From Novosphingobium lentum NBRC 107847 (GTDB lineage: Bacteria > Pseudomonadota > Alphaproteobacteria > Sphingomonadales > Sphingomonadaceae): a stretch of 44,765 nt of DNA. Shown here piece by piece: positions 34,063 to 44,366 of the stretch. The translations under genes were made by a program, and so were the position numbers. The notes below the pieces were generated by a model. The model saw only the letters and a program-made list of their open reading frames with translations, was not told where the DNA came from and ran no database searches. Each line of letters begins with the position of its first letter. Position 1 is the first letter of the stretch. The stretch is from NCBI RefSeq assembly GCF_001590965.1, contig NZ_BCTW01000027.1, forward strand, positions 1 to 44,765. The letters are read 5' to 3'.

Positions 34063-35187
34063 ATGACACGCTTCGCCTTTTCGATCCACGCCACCAGCGG
34101 CAAGGCGCGCACCGGCACCATCGCCATGCAGCGCGGCACCATCCGCACGCCCGCGTTCATGCCGGTGGGCACCGCCGCCACGGTCAAGGCGATGAAGCCC
34201 GAAAGCGTGCGCGCGACCGGGGCCGACATCATCCTGGGCAACACCTATCACCTGATGCTGCGCCCGGGGGCCGAACGCGTCGCCCGGCTCGGCGGGCTGC
34301 ACCGCTTCATGAACTGGGACCGCCCGATCCTGACCGACAGCGGCGGCTACCAGGTGATGAGCCTGTCGAGCTTGCGCAAGATCACCGAGGACGGGGTGAC
34401 CTTCGCCAGCCATCTCGACGGATCGCGCCACCTGCTCAGCCCCGAACGCTCGATGGAAATCCAGCGGTTGCTCGGCTCCGACATCGTCATGGCGTTCGAC
34501 GAATGCCCGCGCGCCGACCAGCCGCGCGATGCCATCGCCAAGTCGATGGCGATGAGCATGCGCTGGGCCCAGCGCAGCCGCCATGCGTTCGATGCCGGAG
34601 GCGACCATGCCGCCGCCGCCGCGCTGTTCGGCATCCAGCAAGGCGCACTCGACGAAGGACTGCGCCGCGAAAGCGCCGATGCCCTCTCCGCCATCGGCTT
34701 CGATGGCTACGCGATCGGCGGGCTGGCGGTGGGCGAGGGGCAGGAGGCGATGTTCGCGACGCTCGATTTCGCACCCGACCAGCTACCCGCCAGTGCGCCG
34801 CGCTATCTGATGGGCGTGGGCAAGCCGGATGATCTGGTCGGCGCGGTGGAGCGCGGGGTCGACATGTTCGATTGCGTGCTGCCCACCCGGTCGGGCCGCA
34901 ACGGGCAGGCGTTCACCTGGCACGGCCCGCTGAACTTGCGCAACGCGCGGTTCGCCGAAGACACCGCCCCGCTCGACGATCGCTGCGGCTGCCCGGCGTG
35001 CGGTCACTATTCGCGCGCCTATCTGCATCACCTGACCAAGTCGAAGGAAATGCTCGGCGCGATGCTGCTGACCGAGCACAACCTGTGGTTCTACCAGCAA
35101 CTGATGGCGGCGATGCGCGACGCGATCGCCGAAGACCGCTTCGCCACGTTCGCGCGCGATTTCCGGCGCGATTATCTTGCACCGTAA
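34063..35187 (+). CDS. tgt: tRNA-guanine transglycosylase
   Basis: Tgt exchanges guanine-34 for preQ1 in tRNAs with GUN anticodons. The 374-aa protein has TFMPVGT-like APMPVGTAATVK (start) and LTDSGGYQVMSLS with Asp92. It also has the nucleophile Asp270 in FDCVLPTRSGRNGQAFT, and the zinc site Cys308, Cys310, Cys313 and His339 (CGCPACGHYSRAYLHHL and LTEHNLW). All match the E. coli residues at similar spacing. I use ATG 34063; a longer frame from 34000 would add non-homologous residues. Together with queA nearby, it shows that the organism makes queuosine. Confidence 0.97.
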   Translation: MTRFAFSIHATSGKARTGTIAMQRGTIRTPAFMPVGTAATVKAMKPESVRATGADIILGNTYHLMLRPGAERVARLGGLHRFMNWDRPILTDSGGYQVMSLSSLRKITEDGVTFASHLDGSRHLLSPERSMEIQRLLGSDIVMAFDECPRADQPRDAIAKSMAMSMRWAQRSRHAFDAGGDHAAAAALFGIQQGALDEGLRRESADALSAIGFDGYAIGGLAVGEGQEAMFATLDFAPDQLPASAPRYLMGVGKPDDLVGAVERGVDMFDCVLPTRSGRNGQAFTWHGPLNLRNARFAEDTAPLDDRCGCPACGHYSRAYLHHLTKSKEMLGAMLLTEHNLWFYQQLMAAMRDAIAEDRFATFARDFRRDYLAP

Positions 35188-35278
35188 CATTCTATCCATT
35201 GCGGCTGCATAACCCTCGGCCTCTCGCCATGAGCGAAAAAAGAGGTTACCCTTCAATGTAATAGCAGTGGGGATGGGC

Positions 35279-37270
35279 ATGTTGAAAGCAAGTTTGGTAT
35301 TGGGTGTCGCGACGGCTGCGCTGACTTTGACAACGGTTGCCCGCGCCGACGATGCGCAAACCCTGGCCGAAAAGTTCGGCGCGCGCGAAGCCATCCTCGG
35401 CATCAGCCTGTCGCCCGACGGCAGCCATATCGCGATCATCGCGCCGGCCAGCCCGCGGGGCGAAGCCTTGGTCATTGCCGATCTGGTTGCAGGCGGTGCG
35501 CCCAAGCCTGTGCTGGGTATCACCGGCGAAGGCGAGAACCTGCACGATTGCGGCTGGTCCACCGACACCAGGCTGGTTTGCAGGGTCAGCATCGCGCAGC
35601 AGATCGCGGGCGACAACACCGTCTATACCCGCCTGTTCAGCGTCAACAGCGATGGCAGCGACATGAAGCTGATGTCGAAAAACGCCGGAAGCCAGGCGTT
35701 GGGGTTCAACTGGAACGGCGGGTCGGTGATCGATTTCAGCGGCACCGGCAAGCCGGGTACGGTGTTGATGACCCGCGAATTCGTTCCCGAAGCGGAAATG
35801 GGCAAGCTGATCTACCAGAAGGATGCGGGGCTCGGCGTGGAGTCGGTCGATGTTGCGACATTGTCGCGGCATACAGTGGAACTGGCGCGCCGCGACGCCG
35901 CCGAATACATCAGCGATGGTCAGGGCAACGTGCGGATCATGGGCACGATGCCCAGCAACGGGAACGGATACGACCGCACATTCATCGACTATTCGTATCG
36001 CAAGCCCGCCTCGCGCGATTGGCAGCCGCTGGGCCGGCTGGCCTTCAATCCCGGCGGGACGACCATGGGCTTCAATCCCGTGGCGGTCGATAGCCGGATC
36101 GACGCGGTCTATGGGTTTGAGCCGCTGGAGGGCCGTGCTGCGCTGTATCGGGTCAAGCTCGACGGAACGAACGCACGCGAGCTGGTGCTGTCCCGCCCCG
36201 ATGTCGATGTGGACGATCTGGTCACCATTGGCCGCAGTCGGCGTGTCGTCGGTGCCAGCTATGCCACCGAGTTCCGGCAGGTCGAATTCTTCGATCCGGA
36301 ACTCAAGTCGCTGTCGCGCGCGCTGCAGGCCGCGCTGCCCGGCAAGCCGGCGGTGGGCATCGTCGATGCCAGCGCGGATGAGGCGCGCTTGCTGCTGCGC
36401 GCATCGAGCGACGTGCAGCCCGGCCAGTACTATATTTACGACAAGGCGAGCCACCACCTTGAGGCGGTACTGCCGGAACGACCGCAGCTGGTCGGGCAGG
36501 CGCTGGGCGAAATGCACGCGATCAGCTATCCGGCCGCCGACGGAACGATGGTCCCGGGCTACCTGACGCTGCCGCCCGGCAGCACGGGCAAGAACCTGCC
36601 GGCCATCGTCATGCCGCACGGCGGGCCCGGCGCGCGTGACGAGTGGGGCTTCGACTGGCTGTCGCAGTATTTCGTGGCGCGCGGGTTTGCCGTGCTCCAG
36701 CCCAATTTCCGGGGGTCGGCCGGCTATGGCAACGACTGGTTCCAGAAGAACGGCTTCCAGTCGTGGCGCACGGCGGTGGGTGATGTCGATGCGGCGGGCC
36801 GGTGGCTGCAGGCACAGGGCATTGCCGCTCCGGGCAAGCTCGCGATCGTCGGCTGGTCGTACGGCGGCTATGCCGCGCTGCAATCGGGCGTGCTCGACCC
36901 GGGGCTGTTCAAGGGCATCGTCGCCATCGCGCCGGTGACCGACCTGGAACAGCTGCGCACCGACCATCACGAATATACCGACTACAATTTCGTGAGCGGG
37001 TTCGTCGGCACCGGTCCGCACATCGCCGAAGGGTCTCCGGCGCGCCATGCCGCTGCGTTCGTTGCGCCGGTGCTGATGTTCCACGGCGATCGCGACACCA
37101 ACGTGAACATCGGGCAGTCACGATCGATGGCGGACAAGCTGCGGTCCGCCGGAAAGTCGGTCGAACTGGTGGAGTTTCCGGGGTTGAATCACCAGCTGGA
37201 CAATGCCGCCGCGCGCGCCCGCCTGCTGGCCGCGACCGATGCGTTTCTGCGCAAGGCGCTGGGGATGTAG
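35279..37270 (+). CDS. S9 family serine peptidase (prolyl oligopeptidase type), exported
   Basis: A 663-aa protein with a signal peptide (MLKASLVLGVATAALTLTTV, probable cut after ARA near residue 23), a beta-propeller half (residues about 30-400) and a C-terminal alpha/beta-hydrolase domain. The catalytic triad is Ser527 in GWSYGGY, Asp606 in HGDRDTN and His638 in GLNHQL. It probably cleaves oligopeptides in the periplasm. Start codons GTG 35267, ATG 35273 and ATG 35279 are all in frame; I choose 35279 because GGGG at 35269-35272 is well spaced and the signal peptide begins there. It follows tgt by about 90 bases. Confidence 0.93.
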   Translation: MLKASLVLGVATAALTLTTVARADDAQTLAEKFGAREAILGISLSPDGSHIAIIAPASPRGEALVIADLVAGGAPKPVLGITGEGENLHDCGWSTDTRLVCRVSIAQQIAGDNTVYTRLFSVNSDGSDMKLMSKNAGSQALGFNWNGGSVIDFSGTGKPGTVLMTREFVPEAEMGKLIYQKDAGLGVESVDVATLSRHTVELARRDAAEYISDGQGNVRIMGTMPSNGNGYDRTFIDYSYRKPASRDWQPLGRLAFNPGGTTMGFNPVAVDSRIDAVYGFEPLEGRAALYRVKLDGTNARELVLSRPDVDVDDLVTIGRSRRVVGASYATEFRQVEFFDPELKSLSRALQAALPGKPAVGIVDASADEARLLLRASSDVQPGQYYIYDKASHHLEAVLPERPQLVGQALGEMHAISYPAADGTMVPGYLTLPPGSTGKNLPAIVMPHGGPGARDEWGFDWLSQYFVARGFAVLQPNFRGSAGYGNDWFQKNGFQSWRTAVGDVDAAGRWLQAQGIAAPGKLAIVGWSYGGYAALQSGVLDPGLFKGIVAIAPVTDLEQLRTDHHEYTDYNFVSGFVGTGPHIAEGSPARHAAAFVAPVLMFHGDRDTNVNIGQSRSMADKLRSAGKSVELVEFPGLNHQLDNAAARARLLAATDAFLRKALGM

Positions 37271-37290
37271 GGAACTGACTCCAGGTTAGT

Positions 37291-37500
37291 TCAGGCCGCG
37301 ATTTCCTGCTGCGGGGCGTGGGGATGGGGGAAGTCCTCGTCGGCCCGGGTTTCCAGCCGCGTGCCGGGATACTGGTAGAACGCGCCGCTGCGCGCCTCGA
37401 AAAACCCGGCGCCGATGGCGGTTGCCTGCCGCTGTGCCAACAGCAGTTCGGGGTACCATTTGCCGCGGCGATGCGCGGTGACAAAGCGGAACATCTGCAT
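37291..37500 (-). CDS. Small protein of unknown function (69 aa)
   Basis: A compact frame beginning MQMFRFVTAHRRGKWYPELL that ends in an alanine-rich tail. The frame stays open upstream to 37659, but a terminator hairpin lies at 37617-37644 inside that extension, so a start at 37500 (or 37494) is more likely. It has no signal peptide and holds aromatic and basic residues. I cannot name a family. It is convergent with the S9 peptidase and lies downstream of rpsD on the same strand. Confidence 0.5.
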   Translation of the reverse strand: MQMFRFVTAHRRGKWYPELLLAQRQATAIGAGFFEARSGAFYQYPGTRLETRADEDFPHPHAPQQEIAA

Positions 37501-37616
37501 GACCGGATAATCGCACCGATGCGCTTGCGTTCCCGTGCGCGACGTCACTGGCCGAAATATTTTGCCGGACCGGGCCCGGCGTGCGGCCGATTGCAGCATG
37601 GCGCGGTAAAACACGA

Positions 37617-37644
37617 AAAAGGCGGGATTTTCGTCCCGCCTTTT
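37617..37644 (-). terminator. Terminator of rpsD
   Basis: GGCGGGA (37621-37627) pairs with TCCCGCC (37634-37640), a six-base loop between. The flanking AAAA (37617-37620) and TTTT (37641-37644) can extend the stem. Read on the minus strand the stem is followed by a T-run, so it terminates rpsD. The pattern is nearly symmetric and would also work on the plus strand. Confidence 0.85.
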
Positions 37645-37684
37645 CCAATTTCTGCTCAATTTGTACGGCGTTCGGAAAAACCGA

Positions 37685-38299
37685 TCAGCGCGAATAGAAT
37701 TCGACGACCAGGTTCGGTTCCATCTTCACCGGATAAGGCACTTCGTCGAGCGTGGGCACGCGCACGAAGGTGATCTTGTCGTTGCCGTCGGGCGCGACGT
37801 AATCGGGAATCTCGCGCTCGGGCAGCGTCTGCGCTTCGGCGATCAGGGCCATGTCCTTGGCCTTGGTGCCAAGGCTGACGATGTCACCGGGGCGGATGCG
37901 GCGCGAGGCGATGTTGCACTTCACGCCGTTCACCCGGATGTGGCCGTGCGAAACGATCTGGCGCGCCGAGAAGATGGTCGGCGAGAACTTGGCGCGATAA
38001 ACCACCATGTCCAGCCGCTGTTCGAGCAGGCCGATCAGGTTCTGACCGGTATCACCCTTCATCTTGGCGGCTTCCATGTAGGTGCGCTTGAACTGCTTTT
38101 CGGTCACATCGCCGTAATAGCCGCGCAGCTTCTGCTTGGCGCGCAGCTGGATGCCGAAGTCCGACACCTTGCTCTTGCGACGCTGGCCGTGCTGGCCGGG
38201 GCCGTACGAGCGGCGGTTGACCGAGCTCTTGGGCCGGCCCCAGATGTTTTCGCCAAGACGGCGATCGATTTTGTACTTAGATGCTTTGCGCTTCGACAA
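37685..38299 (-). CDS. rpsD: 30S ribosomal protein S4
   Basis: RpsD binds 16S rRNA and nucleates assembly of the small subunit. The 204-aa protein begins MSKRKASKYKIDRRLGENIW, has the long N-terminal S4 domain, and a C-terminal S4-type RNA-binding fold at about residues 95-160 (LEQRLDMVVYRAKFSPTIFS, HGHIRVNGVKCNIAS). Length is normal for alphaproteobacteria. It is a single-gene unit with its own terminator (37617-37644) and a probable promoter in the 230-base gap before the chorismate mutase gene. Confidence 0.98.
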   Translation of the reverse strand: MSKRKASKYKIDRRLGENIWGRPKSSVNRRSYGPGQHGQRRKSKVSDFGIQLRAKQKLRGYYGDVTEKQFKRTYMEAAKMKGDTGQNLIGLLEQRLDMVVYRAKFSPTIFSARQIVSHGHIRVNGVKCNIASRRIRPGDIVSLGTKAKDMALIAEAQTLPEREIPDYVAPDGNDKITFVRVPTLDEVPYPVKMEPNLVVEFYSR

Positions 38300-38427
38300 G
38301 GCGCTTCTCCAACCTGGCTGTAGCAGGCGACCATCGCCCGCTCATTTAACCCGGAACCGCACCGCCAGACCTGTTGTCTGACGCGGCCGCCGCTTCACCG
38401 GGGTGCGGGGCCAATTGCGAAGGGGGG

Positions 38428-38456
38428 CCAAGACCAGACCCGTAACGCTTTGTCAA
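38428..38456 (-). promoter_or_regulatory. Candidate rpsD promoter
   Basis: On the minus strand a perfect TTGACA (38456-38451) preceded by C (CTTGACA) is followed after 17 bases by TCTTGG (38433-38428). The -35 is strong and the -10 weak. A mRNA leader of about 120 bases would precede the rpsD ATG. The 230-base gap (38300-38530) holds no other clear signal. Confidence 0.4.
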
Positions 38457-38530
38457 GGCCGGGCGTGCTATTCGGGATAAGTGACACACCGCACAGACAA
38501 GCAGTGATTCTGCGCACATAGACCTGACTC

Positions 38531-38848
38531 ATGAACGACATGACGCCCGACCCCGATGCCTGCACGACGCTTGCGGAAGTTTTCGCAGCCGTCGATGCCA
38601 TCGATCGCGCGCTGATCGAGAACCTGTCGCGTCGTTTTGCCTATACCCGCGCCGCCGCCCGCATCGAGCAGGACCGTGCCGAACAGGCCGAAGAACTGCG
38701 CCGCAAGTCGACCATCGCCACCGCGCGCCAGCAGGCATTCGATCGCGGCGTGCCTGTGGGGCTGGTCGGCGATTTCTGGGACCGTCTGTTCGACGCCTCG
38801 GTCGCCTATGAGCGCCAGGCGCGCGCGCGGATCCACCAGACGAACTGA
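38531..38848 (+). CDS. Chorismate mutase (AroQ type)
   Basis: A 105-aa all-helical chorismate mutase that converts chorismate to prephenate for phenylalanine and tyrosine synthesis. The N-terminal helix VFAAVDAIDRALIENLSRR and the following YTRAAARIEQ carry the arginines that bind the substrate. The second half, RQQAFDRGVPVGLVGDFWDRLFDASVAYE, is the typical AroQ C-terminal helix pair. It is a stand-alone domain without PheA or TyrA fusion. It is divergent from rpsD and convergent with trmJ. The start ATG 38531 fits the length of the family. Confidence 0.9.
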   Translation: MNDMTPDPDACTTLAEVFAAVDAIDRALIENLSRRFAYTRAAARIEQDRAEQAEELRRKSTIATARQQAFDRGVPVGLVGDFWDRLFDASVAYERQARARIHQTN

Positions 38849-38876
38849 ACCGCAGGCCGCAACCGGCCCGGCTTCA

Positions 38877-39638
38877 TCAATCCTTCGGGCGCGGGGTGCG
38901 CCCCAGCGTGGTGAGCACGCCGCGCATCGTGCGCACTTCCAGATGGTTCCAGCCCGGCTTGGTCAGCATCGTGCGCAAGGTGCGCCGCGTGGCCACCGCC
39001 CGGCTGTAAGGCTCGAAATACCCGCGCGGCTCCAGCATCGCGGTCAGCTGCGCGAACATGCCCTCGAACTCCTCCTGCGGGGCAGGCGGGAGGTGGTCCT
39101 CCACCGTCGGCTGCGCCAGCCTGAGCGACGTGTCGCCGGACGCGGCCTGATGCTTGGACCATTCGTAAGCGCACAGGATCACCGCCTGCGCCAGGTTGAT
39201 TGAGGCGAAGTCCGGGTTGACCGGCACCGTGATGATCGTGCGCGCCAGCGCCACGTCGTCCGTCTCCAGCCCCGATCGCTCCGGCCCGAACAGGATCGCG
39301 CTGCGGCCGCTGGCCTGCACGATGGCAACGGCGGCCTGCTCGGGCGTGAGCACCGGCTTGACCACATCGCGCTTGCGCACCGTGGTGGCGTGGACATGCG
39401 CGCAATCGGCCACCGCGTCCGCCACCGTCTCGAACACCTGTGCGTGCTGGAGCACCGCGTCTGCCCCCGCCGCCGCGGGGCCAGCCGAAGGATTGGGCCA
39501 CCCGTCACGCGGGGACACCAGCCGCAGCTCGGTCAGCCCGAAGTTGAGCATCGCCCGCGCCGCCTTGCCGATATTCTCGCCCAGTTGCGGGCGGACGAGC
39601 ACGATGACGGGGGCTTTGGTTTCAGATGGCAGGCTCAA
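38877..39638 (-). CDS. trmJ: tRNA (cytidine/uridine-2'-O-)-methyltransferase, TrmJ family
   Basis: A 253-aa SPOUT methyltransferase that methylates position 32 of several tRNAs at the 2'-O. It shows the SpoU motifs: motif 1 LVRPQLGENIGKAARAMLNF (near residue 12), motif 2 ILFGPERSGLET (near 115), and motif 3 VPVNPDFASINLAQAV (near 138). The start appears to be TTG at 39638, which overlaps the nrdR stop (TTGA), so translation is coupled; there is no in-frame ATG upstream that gives a homologous N-terminus. It is the last gene of a minus-strand run with rpiB, glyA, a small membrane gene and nrdR. Confidence 0.88.
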   Translation of the reverse strand: MSLPSETKAPVIVLVRPQLGENIGKAARAMLNFGLTELRLVSPRDGWPNPSAGPAAAGADAVLQHAQVFETVADAVADCAHVHATTVRKRDVVKPVLTPEQAAVAIVQASGRSAILFGPERSGLETDDVALARTIITVPVNPDFASINLAQAVILCAYEWSKHQAASGDTSLRLAQPTVEDHLPPAPQEEFEGMFAQLTAMLEPRGYFEPYSRAVATRRTLRTMLTKPGWNHLEVRTMRGVLTTLGRTPRPKD

Positions 39639-40096
39639 CTCACCCCCACGTCGCGGACCGAGCTGGCGAATTCCTCGAAATCGCGGGCTTCGGTGAAATC
39701 GCGATAGACGCTGGCAAAGCGGATGTAGGCGACGCTGTCGAGCTGGCGCAGGCCTTCCATGACCATCTCGCCGATCGCCTGCGCGGGCACTTCGGGTTCG
39801 CCCATGGTTTCCACCTGGCGCTGGATGCCCGACACCAGCTGGTCGAGCCGTTCCTGCGCGATCCCGCGCTTGCGGCAGGCGATGGCGACGCTGGCCTCGA
39901 TCTTGGACCGGTCGAAGCTTTCGCGCTTCTCGTCCTTCTTGACCACGGTGATCTCGCGCAGCTGCACGCGTTCGAACGTGGTGAAACGTGCGCCACAGCT
40001 TTCGCACTGGCGCCGCCGCCGGATCGAGGTGTTGTCCTCGCTCGGCCGGCTGTCCTTTACCTGGCTATCGTCGTGCGCACAGAACGGGCAGCGCAT
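39635..40096 (-). CDS. nrdR: Transcriptional repressor NrdR
   Basis: NrdR represses ribonucleotide reductase genes in response to dATP/ATP. The 153-aa protein has an N-terminal zinc ribbon (Cys3, Cys6, Cys31, Cys34; CPFC and CESCGARFTTFERV) and a C-terminal ATP-cone starting near VVKKDEKRESFDRSK at about 50. Length is normal. It lies three bases after the stop of the small membrane gene and overlaps the trmJ start by four bases. The NrdR box itself would be at ribonucleotide reductase promoters, none of which is in this window. Confidence 0.96.
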   Translation of the reverse strand: MRCPFCAHDDSQVKDSRPSEDNTSIRRRRQCESCGARFTTFERVQLREITVVKKDEKRESFDRSKIEASVAIACRKRGIAQERLDQLVSGIQRQVETMGEPEVPAQAIGEMVMEGLRQLDSVAYIRFASVYRDFTEARDFEEFASSVRDVGVS

Positions 40097-40099
40097 CGT

Positions 40100-40306
40100 T
40101 CACCGCTTCAGGCGGTTGTAGAACGCGATGCCCGCGCCCGCGAGCATGCCCAGCGGGATCGAGACGACCGGCAGCAGTGCGCCCGCGACCGCGCCGACGG
40201 CGGTGCCGATCAGCACCGGCTTGGTTGAAGGATGATCCATGCCCTGCTTGGCCATGCCCGAAATTTCGTCCTTCGCGCGGGTGGCGAGATCGTTGTTGTC
40301 GTTCAT
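40100..40306 (-). CDS. Small membrane-associated protein, 68 aa
   Basis: A 68-aa protein with a hydrophilic, acidic N-terminal half (MNDNNDLATRAKDEISGMAK) and a C-terminal half rich in Gly, Ala and Val that likely forms one or two membrane segments (PVLIGTAVGAVAGALLPVV, about residues 30-48). It resembles small CsbD/YtxH-like membrane proteins in style only. It sits between glyA (ends 40311) and nrdR (starts 40096), so it is inside the operon and probably co-expressed. I do not recognise a function. Confidence 0.65.
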   Translation of the reverse strand: MNDNNDLATRAKDEISGMAKQGMDHPSTKPVLIGTAVGAVAGALLPVVSIPLGMLAGAGIAFYNRLKR

Positions 40307-40310
40307 GGAA

Positions 40311-41618
40311 TCACATCTCCGGGTAAATCGGGAAGCGGCTGCACAGTTCCTCGACGCGGTCGCGCACGCGCTGTTCGGCCTGGCCGTCGCCTTCATCGCC
40401 GTTGCGGGACAGGCCGTCGACCACTTCGGCGATCAGCTGGCCGATCTTGCGGAATTCGGCCACGCCGAAGCCGCGCGTGGTGCCCGCCGGCGTCCCCAGC
40501 CGCACGCCCGAGGTGACGAACGGCGAACGCTTGTCGAACGGAATGCCGTTCTTGTTGCAGGTCAGCCAGGCGCGATCGAGGCCCTTTTCGGCGGCCTTGC
40601 CGGTGACATCCCTGGCGGTGAGATCGACCAGCATCAGGTGGTTGTCGGTGCCGCCCGACACGATCGACAGCCCCGATTCCTGCAGGCTGGCGGCCAGCGC
40701 GCGGGCATTGTCCACGATCTGGCGGGCATAGGCCTTGAATTCGGGCTGCAGTGCCTCGCCGAACGCGACCGCCTTGGCGGCGATCACGTGGACCAGCGGG
40801 CCGCCCTGCATCCCGGGGAACACGGCGGTGTTGAACTTCTTGGCCAGTGCCTCGTCATCGGTGAGGATCACGCCCGAGCGGGGGCCGCGCAGGCTTTTGT
40901 GCGTGGTGGTGGTGACCACGTGGGCATGCGGGAACGGGCTGGGGTGCGCGCCGCCCGCGACGAGGCCGGAAAAGTGCGACATATCGACCATCAGCCACGC
41001 GCCGATCTCGTCGGCGATCTCGCGGAAGCGGGGGAAGTCCCAGATGCGCGAATACGCGGTGCCGCCCGCGATGATCAGCTTGGGCTTGTGCTCGCGCGCC
41101 AGCCGGGCGACCTCGTCCATATCGATCAGGTGGTCATCGGGCCGCACGCCATACGGGATCGGCTTGAACCACTTGCCGCTCATGTTGACCGGCGATCCGT
41201 GGGTCAGGTGCCCGCCCGAATTGAGATCGAGCCCCATGAAGCTGTCGCCGGGGTTGAGCAGCGCCAGGAACACCGCCTGGTTCATCTGGCTGCCCGAATT
41301 GGGCTGTACGTTGGCAAAGCCGCAGCCGAACAGCTGCTTGGCCCGCTCGATCGCCAGCGTCTCGACCACGTCGGCATATTCGCAGCCGCCGTAATAGCGC
41401 TTGCCCGGATAGCCTTCGGCGTACTTGTTGGTGAACACCGATCCGGTGGCCTCCAGCACGGCCAGCGACGTGATGTTTTCGCTCGCGATCAGCTCGATCT
41501 TGGTCTGCTGGCGATGCAGTTCGTCGCGGATCGCCTTGGCGATGGCGGGATCGGTCTGCGCGAGGTGGGCGGTGAAGAAGCCCGACGAGCGGATTTCCGG
41601 AGCAACGGCAGTGGTCAT
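40311..41618 (-). CDS. glyA: Serine hydroxymethyltransferase
   Basis: GlyA interconverts serine and glycine and charges tetrahydrofolate with a one-carbon unit. The 435-aa protein has IELIASENITSLAVLEATGS near residue 40, YAEGYPGKRYYGG near 67 and the PLP lysine in TTTHKSLRGPRSG at about residue 241. The C-terminal GVRLGTPAGTTRGFG follows. Length is normal. ATG 41618 overlaps the rpiB stop (ATGA), so the two are translationally coupled. It is followed by the small membrane gene after four bases. Confidence 0.97.
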   Translation of the reverse strand: MTTAVAPEIRSSGFFTAHLAQTDPAIAKAIRDELHRQQTKIELIASENITSLAVLEATGSVFTNKYAEGYPGKRYYGGCEYADVVETLAIERAKQLFGCGFANVQPNSGSQMNQAVFLALLNPGDSFMGLDLNSGGHLTHGSPVNMSGKWFKPIPYGVRPDDHLIDMDEVARLAREHKPKLIIAGGTAYSRIWDFPRFREIADEIGAWLMVDMSHFSGLVAGGAHPSPFPHAHVVTTTTHKSLRGPRSGVILTDDEALAKKFNTAVFPGMQGGPLVHVIAAKAVAFGEALQPEFKAYARQIVDNARALAASLQESGLSIVSGGTDNHLMLVDLTARDVTGKAAEKGLDRAWLTCNKNGIPFDKRSPFVTSGVRLGTPAGTTRGFGVAEFRKIGQLIAEVVDGLSRNGDEGDGQAEQRVRDRVEELCSRFPIYPEM

Positions 41619-42067
41619 CGGGTTACCTCGACGATGGGGGGATGGGATAGCTTGTCCACGCGGCCGGCATGGCGCCCGCCGCCGAAAGGGGTGGCCAGGA
41701 ACGCCTCGACGCAGGCCTTGGCCATGTCGATGCCGGTCAGCCGCGCGCCCATCGCGATGGCGTTGGCATCGTTGTGTTCGCGCGCCAATGCGGCGGACAG
41801 CGGTTCGGACACCAGCGCGCAGCGCAGCGCGGGGTTGCGGTTGACCGCGATCGAGATGCCGATGCCCGATCCGCACAGCGCGATCCCGCGCTCCGCATCG
41901 CCGGACGCGACGGCGTCGGCCAGCTTGTAGCCGAAATCGGGATAATCGACCCGGTCGGCGCTGTGCGGGCCGAGGTCGGACACGGTGTGCCCCAGCTGGC
42001 CCAGCCACAGGGCAAGTTCGCCCTTCAGATCGAAGGCGGCATGGTCGGAAGCGATGGCGATGCGCAT
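41615..42067 (-). CDS. rpiB: Ribose-5-phosphate isomerase B
   Basis: RpiB converts ribose 5-phosphate to ribulose 5-phosphate. The 150-aa protein begins MRIAIASDHAAFDLKGEL with the Asp8-His9 pair. It has the catalytic Cys65 in GIALCGSGIGISIAVNR and a C-terminal GARLTGIDMAKACVEAFL-type helix. Length is normal. ATG 42067 is the start; the longer frame to 42145 overlaps a repeat element. It is the first gene of the rpiB-glyA-small gene-nrdR-trmJ run, and its leader is separated from rpoD by a palindromic repeat. Confidence 0.94.
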   Translation of the reverse strand: MRIAIASDHAAFDLKGELALWLGQLGHTVSDLGPHSADRVDYPDFGYKLADAVASGDAERGIALCGSGIGISIAVNRNPALRCALVSEPLSAALAREHNDANAIAMGARLTGIDMAKACVEAFLATPFGGGRHAGRVDKLSHPPIVEVTR

Positions 42068-42150
42068 GGCGTACTCGGCAGAGGACTCGGTTGACCGCCC
42101 CCATAGAAGCTGGTGCGGGCCGAAGCCACCGCAAATCCGGACCATCCACA

Positions 42151-42315
42151 GCCCTCTCCCCGCTCGGGGAGAGGATAGCGAAAGCTTGCTCCGTCAGGAG
42201 CTAGCGAAGCTTGGAGAGGGGATTTTGCCGTCGAGGGGGGCGCATGCCCCTCTCCAACTCCGGCTAGGCGCGTTGCGCCAAGCCTTCGTATCCTCTCCCC
42301 GTTCGGGGAGAGGGC
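42151..42315. repeat. Palindromic repeat element between rpoD and rpiB
   Basis: A 165-base imperfect inverted repeat. Both ends hold a perfect short hairpin: CTCTCCCCGCTCGGGGAGAG at the left and CTCTCCCCGTTCGGGGAGAG at the right. The left half, from 42151, resembles the reverse complement of the right half, including a shared GGAGAGGGG/CCCCTCTCC inner pair (near 42212 and 42247). It ends seven bases before the rpoD stop. This is the pattern of a mobile or REP/BIME-type element common in sphingomonads. No coding capacity. It could also weakly terminate or stabilise mRNA. Confidence 0.75.
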
Positions 42316-42321
42316 AAGCAA

Positions 42322-44319
<1,998 letters not shown>

Positions 44320-44366
44320 TTAACCTTGTATCACCTGTTCCAAGCGCGCCCAGATTCGGCCCGGAG

